64,000 nt of DNA, taken from positions 1,526,501 through 1,590,500 of the forward strand of contig CAKKTE020000090.1 in NCBI GenBank assembly GCA_920105625.2, given 5' to 3'. Source of the DNA: Clusia tigrina. Its lineage: Eukaryota > Arthropoda > Insecta > Diptera > Clusiidae. The notes below the pieces were generated by a model. It did no database searches. It saw only the letters and a program-made list of their open reading frames with translations, and was not told where the DNA came from. This document shows positions 21,005 to 33,427 of the stretch, in pieces. The translations under genes and the position numbers were made by a program. Each line of letters begins with the position of its first letter. The stretch's first letter is position 1.

Positions 21005-23765
21005 GTGGGTGGTATCGGTGACAGTGCGGATGGTGTTAATGAAAATCATAAAGTTCTCATTGATATATTGTGCAGGCAGCGTTGTGCTCTCAATATTGTG
21101 AATCTTAACGCTAGGAGTCTGAATTCAGAGAATTTAGATTACTTGAGATATATTTTTGAGGGTTATTTAGTGGATGTTAATATGTGTCTCGGAAACATGG
21201 TTTCAGGATGATGTTTTGGATGCCCATTATGGCATTAAAGACTACAAGTTACTAAGGAGTGATAGGCTGAATAAGAGAGAGGGTGGTGTAGCAATATATT
21301 GCAAAACTTACCTAAATATTGAGTTGTTAAGCTTGTCTAATGGGTGTGACATTGAGTTTTTGAATGTTAAATTTTGTAGTGGAGGTACAAAAATGTTTCT
21401 ATCTTGTGTATATAACCCTAATGGAAAATATCAACTTAAACCTTTTTTTTCTGAGCAGTCCAATAATTTGGCTGATTATGATCGCTTTGTGATTTGTGGC
21501 GATTTCAATGTGAATCTGCTGTGTGATAGTAGTGCTAGAAATAAATTATATGAGCTTGTAGCAACTGCTGGATTATCTGTAATAAACTCGGGTGTACCTA
21601 CTCGTTATGGAAATAATGTCAACCCTAGTTTGCTTGATTTCTTTCTGATATCTAATGTCTCATTGATTTGTTTTTTTGATCAAATCTCTTTTATTTCCGA
21701 TCATGATTTAATTTTTGTACCTTAAACATAACACTGTGCCGTGATGCACTGCCAGATTTTTTTTTCATATCGTGACTTTAATGCCATTGATTACGAATCA
21801 CTATTCTGTGAGATGAGTCGGGTGCATTGGGATGAATGCTGGTGTCAAACCTCTGTGGATGATAAGTTGGAATTGTTTGTAGATTGCATTGACAGGATTT
21901 TTAATCAATATGTCCCCATTCCTTCAGGGGCAATTCAGAATGTTTCTTGTCCATGGTACTCTAAGCACGAAAAATTGGCCATTAGGAAGCGAAATAAAAG
22001 GAAATGGAAAAATAAGCCTAATGTAGATAATTAGAATCTATTTAGGGTTGCTTGAAATAAAACTGTATTTAATGTTCGTCAATCTAAAAAAAATTTTACA
22101 ATTATAAGTTGAAAAGTTACCTTCCTACCAAGCTGGAGGAATTTGAGGAATATTGGAGTACGTAGTAGCGATAGTATAGACTGCAAGTTGGATCCTAGTG
22201 TTATGTGTGATGTCTTTGCTTCCCCGGGGTCATGTGGCTCGGTTTCTCAGCCTGCTCTTGGAATGTTTTGTTCTGCCATGTCTACTTTTCAGTTCTGCTG
22301 TGTCCGTGAGGCTGATGTGGGGCGATGTCTGATGAGGGTTAAGTCAAATGCAATTGGTGAGGATGGCTTGCCGGAAAAGTTTCTTAAGATTATATTACCA
22401 TTTATTCTTAGTCCCTTGACCCACATTATTAATCATTGCTTTACGACTTCGTGCCTTCCTAGTGCTTGGAAAGTTGGTATCGTTATTCAAGTAGCTAAGA
22501 AATCCTCTGCATTGGAGCCAGGTGATTTTAGACCTATTAGTATTTTACCTTCTCTATCAAAGGTTTGTGAATCACTCATGGCTGAGCAAATTTCAGGTTA
22601 CTGTAATCAAAACAATCTTTTCTCTCCTTTGCAGTCTGGTTTTAGATCGGAGCACAGTTGTGCGACTGCTATGCTTAAGGTTATGGATGATATTCGGGAA
22701 ATGTATGACCTAAGTCTTCTTACTTTTCTATGTCTCCTGGATTTCTCCAAGGCTTTTGATAGCGTTAATCATTCGTTGCTTTGTTTAAAATTAAAGCGGT
22801 ACTATGGGTTTTGTGACAGTGCAGTTGGCCTTATAAATAGTTATTTAACAATGATAATGCAGCGAGTAAAGGTGGGCAATATCTATTCTGATTATAAGCA
22901 TGTTTTTTCGGGTGTTCCACAGGGATCTTGGCCTACTCCTGTTTACTATATTTACAAATGCCATTTCCTCGGTGTGTTAATACGTAAATATACAGGCATA
23001 TGCGGATGACCCGCAGATTTGTCTTTCTCGGCGCATGGAGTATATTCATGACTTGAGTCTTAAAATGAACGAAGTTCTACATTCTATATTTGATTGGTCA
23101 AAAAGAAATGGACTCTTCCTAAATCCGTTAAAATCCTTTGTTTTACCAATCTCGAAGAAGAAAATAGAATTGGACAAACTTCCTTTGATATATATTGGTG
23201 GCGCTCAGCTGAAATTCGTTGAGAGATCATGTAGTTTGGGCTTTCATATTAATTCTTCTTTCACTTGCACTGATCAAGTAAATAGTATTGTGAAAAAAGT
23301 TTTTTTTGTGCTGAGACAGTTTCGGATGTCAGCAGAGTTTACCCCTGTCGAGACTAGGAGAATGTTGGCTAAGCAGCTGGTTGTACCGATAATTTGCTAT
23401 TCAGAGCTTGTATATAGTAAGTTGGATTCAAACTAACTACATAAAATACAAGTTGTGTTTAACTATGCCACACGATATGTGTTTAGATTACGTAGGTTTG
23501 ACCATATAACTTCCTGGAAGACAAGTGTTCTTGGATGCAGTATTGAGAACTACTTTCGGATCAGAAATTTTATTTTTCTTCACAACCTGATTATCACGAG
23601 AACTCCTAATTATCTCTTTGAGAAACTTCAGCAGAGCCAATCAAAAATAAGTCGGTGCATGATAACACCTAAATTTGCCCATTCTAATTCCATTCGATAC
23701 TTTTTCATTAATGCCACCAGGATCTGGAATTCGCTGCCTTCTGCTGTGAGAGGCGTAGAAGGGAT
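21005..23765 (+). pseudogene. LINE ORF2 (endonuclease and RT), CR1/Jockey-like, broken
   Basis: Endonuclease: VSETWFQDD, CGDFNVNLL and SDHDLIF blocks (21180-21715). RT: FRPISILPSLSK, LLDFSKAFDSVNHS and the GVPQGS motif near 22912. The catalytic box is shifted into another frame near 22998, where ADDPQIC can be read. The thumb/connection follows at 23035-23436. The last coding block, WNSLPSAVRG near 23727-23750, is cut by the BEL element; the remaining codons and TGA (34280-34282) lie on the far side. Frameshifts near 21200, 21725-21760, 22040-22140 and 22930-23035, plus a stop near 23434, make it non-functional. Confidence 0.8.
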
Positions 23766-24244
23766 TGTATCAAATGCAACCATGCATTTGAGTTTTCGCA
23801 CATAGCGAAAATAGGTTCAGCGAGTATTTTAAAGTTTAGTTCGTTTCTGACGAGCTGTGCGGTTGTGCCAAGGGGCAGTGCGTGAGAGCACAAGGAGCAG
23901 TGCGGTGCAATCTATGTACAGGGAGCTGAGCCAGGAGAGATGGCAATCTATGTGCAGGGAGCTGCGCCAGGAGAGCGTTGCGGAGCAGGGGAGGTTATAC
24001 AGAGCCTATACACAGGAGCAAGTATGAGCGGTGCCACAGGTATTCGAGAGCATAGTCACGTTTAGATTATATACGCTGACAATATTTATGTTCACATTGC
24101 ATTATACATTATATATATACATAAACGTACCTATTTACACATACATATGCAGGTCCGTTCATGCATATGAGAGCAATTGAGCTAAACGCGCAAGAGCTTG
24201 TGCATATTCACTAATTGTATATACTCGTACATATATATATACAT

Positions 24245-27200
24245 TAGGGTGACAGTTAATTTCGAAAGTCTTATTTTCTTTGGTCTCATACTTTTTTTGG
24301 GTTGAGTTTTATAAAAAAATAATCCCTGTAAAATTTCAGGGCCCTAGGTGGAGGTTTAGGGGTCGCGTCGGCCCCCCAAAGTTACACAAAATGCGTTTTT
24401 TTTGTTCTGTTGTGTTGACTTTGTAAAAAATTGTTGTTGACTTTGTGTTTACATGACTTTGTGTTGTTCATTTATGTGTTTACAACAACTTATTCATACA
24501 TCATTTTTATCTAATGCCAATATTTACTGAAATAAATTTAAAAATGCTCACAATCACCTTTTAAAAAATTTAACATGAAATAAATTAACAACTTTGGTTA
24601 GAGTGCATGTTTTTATTGATTAAGTCTAAAGAACTTGGGTCAATGTTTTTTTATTACAATCTGGAAACCGATTCCGATAATCACTCACAATTTTAATAAC
24701 AAATTGCTTTTGACGTTCATTTTTTGTGAACAATTCATTGAACTCCTCCATCAATTTGACCCCCCTTTCTGCACTGTCATTTACAACTTTAAGTTTGTTC
24801 ATCACTTCAACCACTTTTTTATACGACTGGTCCTGATGCCATTTTGCAGGATTAAGTTTTAAAAAATTAGTATTTATTTGAAATCTTTCAAATAATGCCT
24901 TTGTTGCGACCGAGACGAACTGCTCAATTCCGCCATTGAATATTTCAGCTATTTCTCTACCATTTACATTAACTCGTTTTGTGTTCTGCTCTAGTTCACA
25001 ATCGTTTTCCAAAGCTGCAACCATTTTTTGTTTTGTAGACACTGGTACGTTATTATCAAAAAATGCAAGACCAACCGCCTCAGGACTTAAGTACCACAAA
25101 TGGTTCTTAAACTTTTTCAGCGCAACGAGCGATATTTCAGCATCAATATTCTTAAAATTTTCCGTAACGTAATTCTTCACAAGGGGATCTAGAAGGCCAT
25201 ACTCAAAGTTGCTTTTATTAATTTTAGCCCAAGCATTTTTAAATTTCTCAAATAATTTAACGTTGGGACTTCCGTAGTAGCTTATTTTTTCGTCGAAAAC
25301 GCATTTAAGAATTATCTCGTATATATGGTAACCACAAAAGTGGTCTTTGCAAACTGTTTTCTATTAAGGTACAAGTACCATTGAATCGCCCAGTATTGAC
25401 CGCTGTTGTGTCAAACACTAGAGCTTTAATGTGATTTTGTAGGCCATATTCATAAATTGCATCGCACACAGCGAATGCCTGTTCTTTTCCGGTACCAGAA
25501 TTCAATGCAGGTATTTGTAGAAGCTGTTCAACTTGCCCGCTCGTTATTATAATAGGCAGCCTATCAACTTTATCATTTCCCGTCAGCGCTGGCAAAAGTT
25601 TTCCATCCCAATGTAGGCAGATTGTATCCAGCTCATTTAATTTTAGCTTCTTTCTCAATGTTGAAACTCTTTCTTCGCGGATTTGTTCCCTTGCCTGGTG
25701 CAAAGACGTTCGGTTTAAAACATACTCTTCGATATTGTGGCCCAAAGATTCAGCTACTGCACTTATTATATGAACTGCATATCTGTCACTAATTTTACAG
25801 GCGTCCAATGCGGCCGCAAGTTTTGGAGTTATTATTTTATTCTTTCCTCTAAGGTTTTTGGCTGGAGGTTGACTACAACATGGTTCACATTCTGCACTTG
25901 TAAAACTATTATCCCCCCCTGATTCAGATGAGAGCAATTCTGCAGTTTCATCTAGGAAAAAGGATTAAGTCTTAAGAAAATAAAAATAAAAAAAAAACAA
26001 TAAAATACAACGAACCAATTAATGCAATTTCATGATTATTTCGTTCCACCTGTTTCATCAAATTTTGTTTACGTTTCTCAATTTGGCGCTCTCTTCGTAC
26101 TGCCTCGTAATCAATGCCATACATAAAGCCTGGGCGTCCGGGGTGCCGTTGACTTATCAAGAAAGCTCTATCTTCTTCAATAGACATCATTTGCAATGCA
26201 TTGGAATGTGCCACGTCAAAAAGCTGATCCAACTTTTCTATCCACGCTTTCACTTTGTTGTTATGAAACTCAGACGTCTTTTTACAATCTTTTTGCATAC
26301 TTTGCCATTCTTTGTATAATTTCTCAACCTTACTTATGCAGTGTTGTTTATCTCTGGTGGGAATGCGGGCTTTTTCCCAGAATACAAATAGTTCTGTCAC
26401 AACTAAATTTGCACTTTCCCGTAAGTTCTTTTTCACTATACGTAAATTAAAAAACAAAACTTTCAACAACTCTAAATTTGATGGAAGTTTATTTCCTGTT
26501 AATGAATTTGAACAATATCCGATTAAATAAATTCGTTCACGTAAAATTGTAGAAGACATTGTCGACTTTTCACTCTCAAGTATTCACTGCAAATAAATAG
26601 AGAAAAGTAAATGTTATTAATAGGTTTCTTGAACCAACGATATTTTTCGATGGTTTTATATGCCAATTATTATACCGAATAAAGAAAAAAACGCACGGGT
26701 TTAAAATTGAAGTACAAATTATATTTGCTTTATTTACAACAACAAGAGAGATTTTAACTGAAGCCGAATGCTTGAGAAACGACTTGACAGCGAGATGAAA
26801 GCTAGATAACAACTGAACTAATATCGAAAATCAAAAGGCAATTATGCTCAAGTAGCTTGTTATGTTAACGTTAAGATCAAAGAGAATGAAAAAAAAGAGT
26901 AAGAAAAGAATGTAAAGGTTAAATAGTAAATGTATAAGAGAACTATGGTTTGTTTAAGAGCAATGATAATGAAAAGAGATTATTGAAGGCTTAGATCACA
27001 ACAAGGTTATTTAAATTTATTTCAGTAAATATTGGCATTAGATAAAAATGATGTATGAATAAGTTGTTGTAAACACATAAATGAACAACACAAAGTCATG
27101 TAAACACAAAGTCAACAACAATTTTTTACAAAGTCAACACAACAGAAGTTACAAACAATCAAAGTGAGATTTTACTTAAAAAAACGCATTTTGTGTAACT

Positions 27201-27348
27201 TTGGGGGGCCGACGCGACCCCTAAACCTCCACCTAGGGCCCTGAAATTTTACAGGGATTATTTTTTTATAAAACTCAACCCAAAAAAAGGATGAGACCAA
27301 AGAAAAGTAAAAAAAAAAAACTTGCCCATACATTTAATTGTCACCCTA
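24245..27348 (-). mobile_element. DNA transposon with inverted termini of about 300 bp, inside the BEL 5' LTR (hAT-like by TSD; superfamily uncertain)
   Basis: 3104-bp element starting TAGGGTGACAG and ending with its complement CACCCTA. The 8-bp ATATACAT is duplicated at 24237-24244 and 27349-27356, and the uninterrupted 3' LTR shows the empty site. The terminal inverted repeats extend about 300 bases (24245-24542 against 27012-27348), with a gap of about 40 bases in one arm. An 8-bp duplication and a YARNG-type end fit hAT, but the protein lacks the usual hAT C-terminal dimerisation block. It encodes one two-exon transposase-like gene on the minus strand. Confidence 0.85.
24626..26559 (-). 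pseudogene. transposase-like protein of the long-TIR element (RNase-H-fold DDE suspected)
   Basis: ATG at 26559. Exon 1 is a Lys/Glu-rich segment of about 180 codons (to about 26015). A short AT-rich intron follows, with acceptor TTTTTCCTAG before ATGAAACTGC at about 25952. Exon 2 carries HWDGKLLP, then LPIIITSG, then FDTTAVNTG and, after a one-base frameshift near 25330, C..HIYE. The final 180 codons end in TAG at 24626-24628. The spacing of Asp in HWDGK, Asp in FDTT, the C..H pair and a later Glu resembles the DDE/C(2)H layout of hAT, P and Kolobok transposases. I recall similar proteins in other insects and cnidarians as uncharacterised. One frameshift is the only clear lesion. Confidence 0.6.
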
Positions 27349-27521
27349 ATATACATGTATCGCATACATGCCGATTTATTGTTGAGCTGCATATGTATGT
27401 GCATAATTATAAGAGCAATAAAAAGTGGTTTTTCGTATGCTTTTCCACTTAAACAATTGTGTTTTTATTTAAGTCGGATTGCAGTAAGTATTGCCATAGT
27501 TTCATTGTCGATTCGATACAT

Positions 27522-27543
27522 TGGTCCATGTCGAGCCGGATCG
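27522..27543 (+). promoter_or_regulatory. probable primer binding site (tRNA-Tyr-like)
   Basis: One base after the 5' LTR the sequence TGGTCC, three bases ATG, then TCGAGCCGGAT appears. The complement of a eukaryotic tRNA-Tyr 3' end (GGCTCGAAGGA-CCA, from memory) would give TGGTCC, T, TCGAGCC. The match is therefore good except for a 2-base excess in the middle. Confidence 0.5.
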
Positions 27544-28429
27544 TACCAGTGATCTATGCAATACAGCAAGTATGGTGCGATGCATGTGAATATGTACATA
27601 TATTAAGTAGAGCTATAAGTAATTATGTGCGAAATGAAATTGCGCCTTTAATTTAGGCATTCATTTGAGATGACGTCAGCTATGTAAAAGCAGATCGCAT
27701 ATACATGCGTATGTTTGTAGTATTAAGTAGCTATGTACATAAATTAAGTGCAAAACTTAATTGCGCCTCTATTTTAAGCGTTCCTATGAAATCACACCAG
27801 ACTCTATGTAAACGCAGATCGTATATGAATGCATGTATGCATGTATGTGCGATTGTGTACTGGCAGGGTAGGTAATAGCTATTTCTTTCCTTTGAATTCC
27901 TTTGATCCGTTGTGCCTGCGGGAAGGAAAAAGAGAGCAAGTGCAAAGCGCTAGAGGAGCATCAATTGCTGAATGCGCAATACGCATTCGGAACATATACT
28001 ATGGTATGTGAGCAGAGCAATAAGAGCACAGGCAGGTACAGAAAGAAATAGACTAAATTTCAAGAAATAAATAAATTATAGAACAATAAGGTAAAATACA
28101 GTCCACGGAGTTATAGGAGCAGAGCCAACACTGCAATGCTAAAAAATAATAAACGAAGGGCGTATGTATGTGCTCAAAGCACATACGACAAATTGGTACA
28201 GTGCATCGGGCTTGAGCAAATAAAAATTATATTATCAGGAAAGCTAAAAGAATTTAGGGGTGAGTGTAATGTGCGCAGCAGACACAGTGCGAGTTTTGTG
28301 CAGAGAATATGCGCAGGCAAGCACTATGCGACGCAGCCATAGACTTGCGCAGTATGCTGCGCTATGGCTGCCGCCTTGCTGGCGGCCGACAGTAAGGCGG
28401 CGTGTCTGCTGAAAGTTTTGTGCAAAGTG

Positions 28430-29290
28430 CTGAATGTTTTGTGCAAATGAGCGAATAGACCAGTGCGGTTATTCGACTCAAAAATTAAATATGATCGAGC
28501 GAAAATTATGTGCAAATGAGAGAATAGGCCAGTGCGGTTATTCGTCTCAAAATTTAGTTATGAGCGGGCGAAAATTATGTGCAAATGAGAGAATAGACCA
28601 GTGCGGTTATTCGTCTCAAAATTTAGTTATGAGCGAGCGAAAATTATGTGAAAATGAGCGAATAAACCAGTGCGGTTATTCGTCTCAAAATTTAGTTATG
28701 AGCGAGCGAAAATTATGTGCAAATGAGAGAATAGACCAGTGCGGTTATTCGTCTCAAAATTTAGTTATGAGCGAGCGAAAATTATGTGCAAATGAGCGAG
28801 TAAACCAGTGCGGTTATTCGACTCAAAATTTAAAATTTGAGCGAGCATTGGTGCAAATAATTTCGTGCTAGTGAGCGAATTAACCAATGTGGTTATTCGG
28901 CTCAAAAAATTATATAAGAGCGAGCATTGGTGCAAATAATTTCGTGCTAGTGAGCGAATAAACCAATGTGGTTATTCGGCTCAAAAAATTATATAAGAGC
29001 GAGCATTGGTGCAAATAATTTCGTGCTAATGAGCGAATTAACCAATGTGGTTATTCGGCTCAAAAATTATATAAGAGCGAGCATTGGTGCAAATAATTGC
29101 GTGCTAGTGAGCGAATAAACCAATGTGGTTATGCGGCTGAAAAATTATATAAGAGCGAGCATTGGTGCAAATAATTGCTTGCTAGTGAGCAAATTAACCA
29201 ATGTGGTTATGCGGCTCAGGAAATTAAATAATAGCGTGCTTTAGTGCTTGTGAGCTAAGTGGGTGAAGAAACCAGTGCTGTTATTCGACT
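28430..29290 (+). repeat. tandem repeat array in the BEL leader (about 12 units)
   Basis: Six units of about 69 bases (28434 to about 28850), then about five units of about 78 bases (28860-29270) and a final partial unit. All share the core CCA(G/A)TG(C/T)GGTTATTCG. The 69-base units stay open in one frame and repeat a 23-residue pattern (LCANERIDQCGYSSQNLVMS), but the longer units break this frame and the array precedes the gag ATG, so it is probably non-coding. In most units a GAATA/TATTC hairpin surrounds the core. Confidence 0.85.
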
Positions 29291-29458
29291 CAAAAATTTT
29301 AAAGCACAAAAATGCAGTGTTGGCACGGCTGCAGAAGGAACAAGGAGGAAACAGTTTTTTCTCCTTTCAAAATTAGTTAATTTTTCTTCTTTTTAACAAC
29401 AACAGAGCAACAATAACAGAGCAACACCAACAGAGAAAAATAACAGAGCAACGACAAG

Positions 29459-30507
29459 ATGAGCTACGGGCAACACCAGTCTGCCTACAAAGCCATCCGA
29501 AGAGCAGCAGAGTACGTCATAGCTGACGAGTTTGGGCGACTAGGGTTTGATGAAGCCAAGGTGCGTTTGATTCGTTTGGAGCAACAGTGGGAGCGTTTTA
29601 ATCAGCTCCATGAGGAGTTAGCATCCCGAGCGAAGCGCGATGAGAGCGCCGATCTAGACAGTTCGATGGAGCGAGCAGAGCGGCGGTACTTCGAAGCGAG
29701 CGGTGCTCTGAAGGGTAAAACTGAGCAAGTGGGCACAGCAAGAAGCGCAGAGCAGAGTGCAAAGCAGCTGATCTCAGTGCAGCTGACCATGTCATTGCAG
29801 CAGCATGACCTCCAGAACACTTAGGGGGAATTTGACGGCAGCGTGACCAAGTGGCACGGTTTTCGCGATTGGTTCGCCGCTGCGGCGCATAGCAATGAGC
29901 AAATAGCGGCCTCTTACAAATTCTTATATTTGAAGAAGTCACTCACCCATAAGGCAGCGCGCACGTTGGGTGATTGGGAGCTCACTGACAACGGGTACAA
30001 TGAAACGTGGGAGCGGCTCAACCAAATATATGACCGCAAGTACCCGGTATGCCTTCCTGGAGGAGCAGGCCTCTGCTCTACCAGCACGGGAAGCGAGGCG
30101 AGCGCATCAATTGGAGCACGGGCGCGATCGAGCAATGGGCGCAGTACCCAAGAGCAGGGAGAGAATGGGCCACGGTGTGAGTGCAACGGGAGCAGCACCG
30201 ATACGAGCAAGCCAAGACAAGCTGTGCGAGATATGCAGCGCAGATCACGCAGTGTCCAAACTTCGTGTCACTCAATTTGAGAGCTAGGCAAGAGCTAGTT
30301 GGCAAACGCAACCTGTGCCACAACTGCCTGAAGAAGGGGCACAAGGCGTCGGAGTGCTTTACGGGGCCATTTTTACGGTGCCCAGGGGAGCAGAAGCACA
30401 ATAGCGTGCTATATGCAAAAAAGGAGCTACAGCAGCAGGTGTTGGTGGCACAGCAGCCAAAGCGGGGAGCCGCCGCGACAACAATGCTGAAGGCTAAGAG
30501 CGATTGA
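29459..30507 (+). pseudogene. BEL/Pao gag (broken)
   Basis: ATG at 29459 begins MSYGQHQSAYKAI. An N-terminal helical region is followed by GEFDGSVTKWHGFRDWF and the downstream YLKKSL block typical of BEL gag. A nucleocapsid-like region near 30300-30385 carries CHNCLKKGHKASEC. Lesions: in-frame TAG at 29822-29824 and at least one frameshift between about 30040 and 30180. The BEL-type CXXC continuation after the first knuckle is degenerate (CPGEQKHNSVLY where a second Cys-His box is expected). Confidence 0.75.
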
Positions 30508-30656
30508 AGGTACAGCAACCTTGTAAAACGCGCAAGGGTAGCAGAGCCGGGGCGAAGTGCCAGCTTTAAGAGCTTTTTAAACTTTAAATTAAAAAAAAAA
30601 AACATAGTAGAGCATTAAAAAAAAAAGAGCGAGAATGATTATTTAGAGACAGAGTT

Positions 30657-33427
30657 TTGAGTGCTACCAAGAGAATGTACTGGTGCCCAGTTTTGTCAGC
30701 AAGAGATTTAGTGGAGATACCCATGCATTTTAAGAATGAGGGTTTATGGGCGGATCCTGAGTTTTGGAAGGCGAGACCAGTCGAGCTACTGTTAGGAGCA
30801 AATATGGTGGCCAGAGCCATTAAGGCGGTAATGCCAAATGAGGTGCAAGGCATTGCCATACATGAGAGCATGTTTGGGCTAGTCATTTTCTGGGCACAAC
30901 CCTGTGAGAGAGATGAGGAGCAGGAAGTGGAGCAAAATTTTATGGAGACTTATACTAGAGATGAAACAGGGCGTTTTATTGTGACAATTCCAGTGAAAGA
31001 GACGGTGCAAGGTTTAGGCACTTCAAAGGCAATAGCATTGCGCAGGTTTATGTACTTGGAGCGGAAATTAGAGAAAGACTCAGAGCTGAGAGAGCAATAC
31101 GTAGAATTCATGAGAGAGTATGAGAGATTAGGGCATATGAAGTGCGCTATACAACCACCAAGAGTGGACGAGCCAGTTTATTATATCCCACATCACTGTG
31201 TTACCAAAAAATTTCTGGTGGTTTTTGACGCTAGCTGCCAAACGAATCGTGGCATATCTCTGAATCAAGTGCAATGTTTAGGCGATAAGTTACAAAAGGA
31301 TCTTTACGAAATTGTCATGAGATTTAGGCGTCATAAGTTTGCGATATGTGTAGTCATCAAGAAGATGTTCCGACAACTACGTGTTGCCGAAAGGCAATGA
31401 AATTTGAAAGAATCGTTTGGCGAGAGCATAGTGGTGAGCCATTACGAGAATAGTGTTTAACGGTTGTAACGTAGGGAATAACTTCCTCCGCTTATAATGC
31501 TGTGCGAGCTTTAATACAATGTGCTAGGGAGGTGAAAGATGAATACCCAAGAGCAGCGGACATCATAGAGAGTGACTTCTATATGGATGACTGTACTACA
31601 GGCGCACGATCTGAGCAAGAAGCAATAGTGCTCGCGAAAGAGACAGACACTGTCCTAAAAGGCGGCGGTTTCGAGCTGTGCAAATGGAAGTCGAACTCAA
31701 AAAGACTACTCAGGGCTATGAGAGCGGAGAGAGAAGAAGAGATGTTATTCCCGAGAGAAGACGAGATGTCAGTGCTAGGGCTGAAATGGCTGATAGAAGA
31801 AGACAAAAATTCACCCTTGTGATGAAGACTCCAGCATTGCGAGAGAGCTAGTTTGTAATAAGCTCTGGTTATATGGACCGGAGTGGTTACGTAAATCAGA
31901 TATCAGTTGGCCAGCCAACATTTTTGAGCCGGAAAAACCAACGAAAGGGCTTAACGAGCTGGGAGCGTATCACGTGAAATATTCACGCGAGTTTTTGCAA
32001 ATATTTATACCGAGCAGGGGCAAGAGCATGGCGCTGATTGACTATGCGCGAAGTCTAGAGAAGAGCATCAACATATTGAGCTACATCATCAGGTTTGTGC
32101 GAAGGGCAAGGCACAGAAAGAGGAGGCGCAGAACTCGGCACAACAACCGAGGAGTGCAAGCGCCAACAGTGGAAGAGAAATGTGAAGCAACGGACTTCCT
32201 GCTTAAGCAGGCGCAGGAGAGCGATTACAGACAAGAGATAGACAAACTAAGAGAGATTGGGCAGGTGCAAGAAGGGAGCAAAATTAGTGCGTTGAATCCA
32301 ATAATGGACAGCAAGGGCCTATTGAGAGCGGGCGGGCGATTGGGGAGATCAGAAGAAGCCTATGAGATGATGCTTCCGGTGATAGTGAAGGATGGTTCTC
32401 GAACAGCATGGCTGATAATGGACCACGCTCATCGTATGACTAAGCATGGTGCTGTGCAAGTGATGATGCAATTCATCAGACAAAAGTTTAGGATTCCAAA
32501 ACTACGGAGCCAATTAAGAGCTTTTCTCCACAAGTGCGTGGTGTGCGCGCGCTATAATCGCAGATTTGAGCAACAGCTGATGTCTGAATTGCCAGGCGAC
32601 AGGGTGCAAGTGGGCAAGCCTTTTCTATATACAGGTATTGATTGCGCAGGTCCTTTTAGAGCAAAGGGAGTGCAAAGAGCAGGAGAGCGAATGAGGGAGC
32701 GTAAGTGCTGGGTGGCTATATTTGTTTGCCTAAAAACAAAGGCCATTCATATTAACATTGTTTTTGATTTAACCTCTATAGACTTTATTGCTTGTTATGA
32801 GCGCTTTATTTGCAGAAGAGGGAGATGTGAGCGAATATACAGTGACAATGGTACATCATTTGTAGGGGCGGCAAGGGAGCTGAGAAGAGCACGAGAGAGC
32901 TGGCAAGTAAGAGATGTTTTTGAGCATTTGAGCAACAAGGGGACAGAATGGGTATTCATGACGCCAGCAGCACCGCATCATGGCGGAATATATGAAGCTG
33001 CTGTGAAGTCAATGAAACACCACCTCACGCGCATTGCTGAGCAAAAGATTTGAACACAAGAGTAGTTATCTACCCTCCTAGTAGAGATCGAAACAATTTT
33101 GAACTCAAGGTCTTTGACACCTTGAGTGATGATGCGGAATATATTCACGCCTTGACGCCAGGGCATTTTTTGATAGGGGAGCCATTGATCATTCCCTTAC
33201 CATTCGTGAGCGAGCAGCAGTCAAACATGAAAGGAGCAAGTTTATGGAGAGCACGTCAGAAAATAATTGAGCATTTCTGGAAGAGATGGAGAGAGGAATA
33301 TTTGACGGCGCTGCAAGAGCGTAAAAAATTGCGCAGAGAACGAGAGCCAATGAGCCTGGATCAATTAGTGCTGATCAAGAGTGAACTTTTTCCACCAGCG
33401 CAATGGGCTTTGGGCTTAGTGAGCTAA
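30657..33427 (+). pseudogene. BEL/Pao pol: RT and integrase, RNase H deleted
   Basis: RT N-terminal part at 30657-31400 with YYIPHH, VVFDASC and KMFRQLRV. The motif that should carry the first catalytic Asp reads CVVIKKMF, so that Asp is lost. The YMDD box lies at about 31581-31592. After VLGLKW near 31785 only about 60 bases remain before WLYGPEWL (31866), which normally follows the RNase H domain; that domain (several hundred codons) is gone. Integrase (31974-33053 and beyond): HAH...TKHG with CVVCARY (zinc site), then GIDCAGPF, YSDNGTSF and GGIYEA give an apparently intact D, D, E set. The C-terminal domain (LTPGHFLIGEPL) ends at 33427. Stops and frameshifts fall near 31400, 31500, 31820 and 33050. 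Confidence 0.85.

Larger units (their letters stand above)
20350..23765 (+). mobile_element. CR1/Jockey-group LINE, main part (continues at 34238-34577)
   Basis: A + strand LINE without RNase H. The C-terminal part of ORF1 (20358-20786) is followed by an AT-rich spacer and ORF2 (about 21050 onward). ORF2 is interrupted at 23765 by a BEL/Pao element and resumes at 34238 in the same frame after the GGGAT duplication. The element ends in a (TTGAA)n-type tail at about 34546-34577. The 5' end is truncated inside ORF1, next to the internally deleted LINE on the other strand. Confidence 0.8.
23766..27520 (+). repeat. 5' LTR of the BEL/Pao element, split by a DNA transposon
   Basis: LTR sequence occupies 23766-24244 and 27357-27520, about 643 bases without the insert and its 8-base duplication. 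It aligns with the 3' LTR throughout. Known differences: a 4-base gap near 23853, one substitution in GCGCAAGAGC versus GCGCAATAGC, and one in the terminal repeat (ATTCGATACA versus ATTTGATACA). Confidence 0.92.

Noticed and set aside
28434..28871. 145-codon frame with 23-residue repeats as a possible repeat protein
   Set aside because: Lies in the BEL leader before the gag ATG. The frame survives only because the unit length is divisible by three; the neighbouring 78-base units break it.
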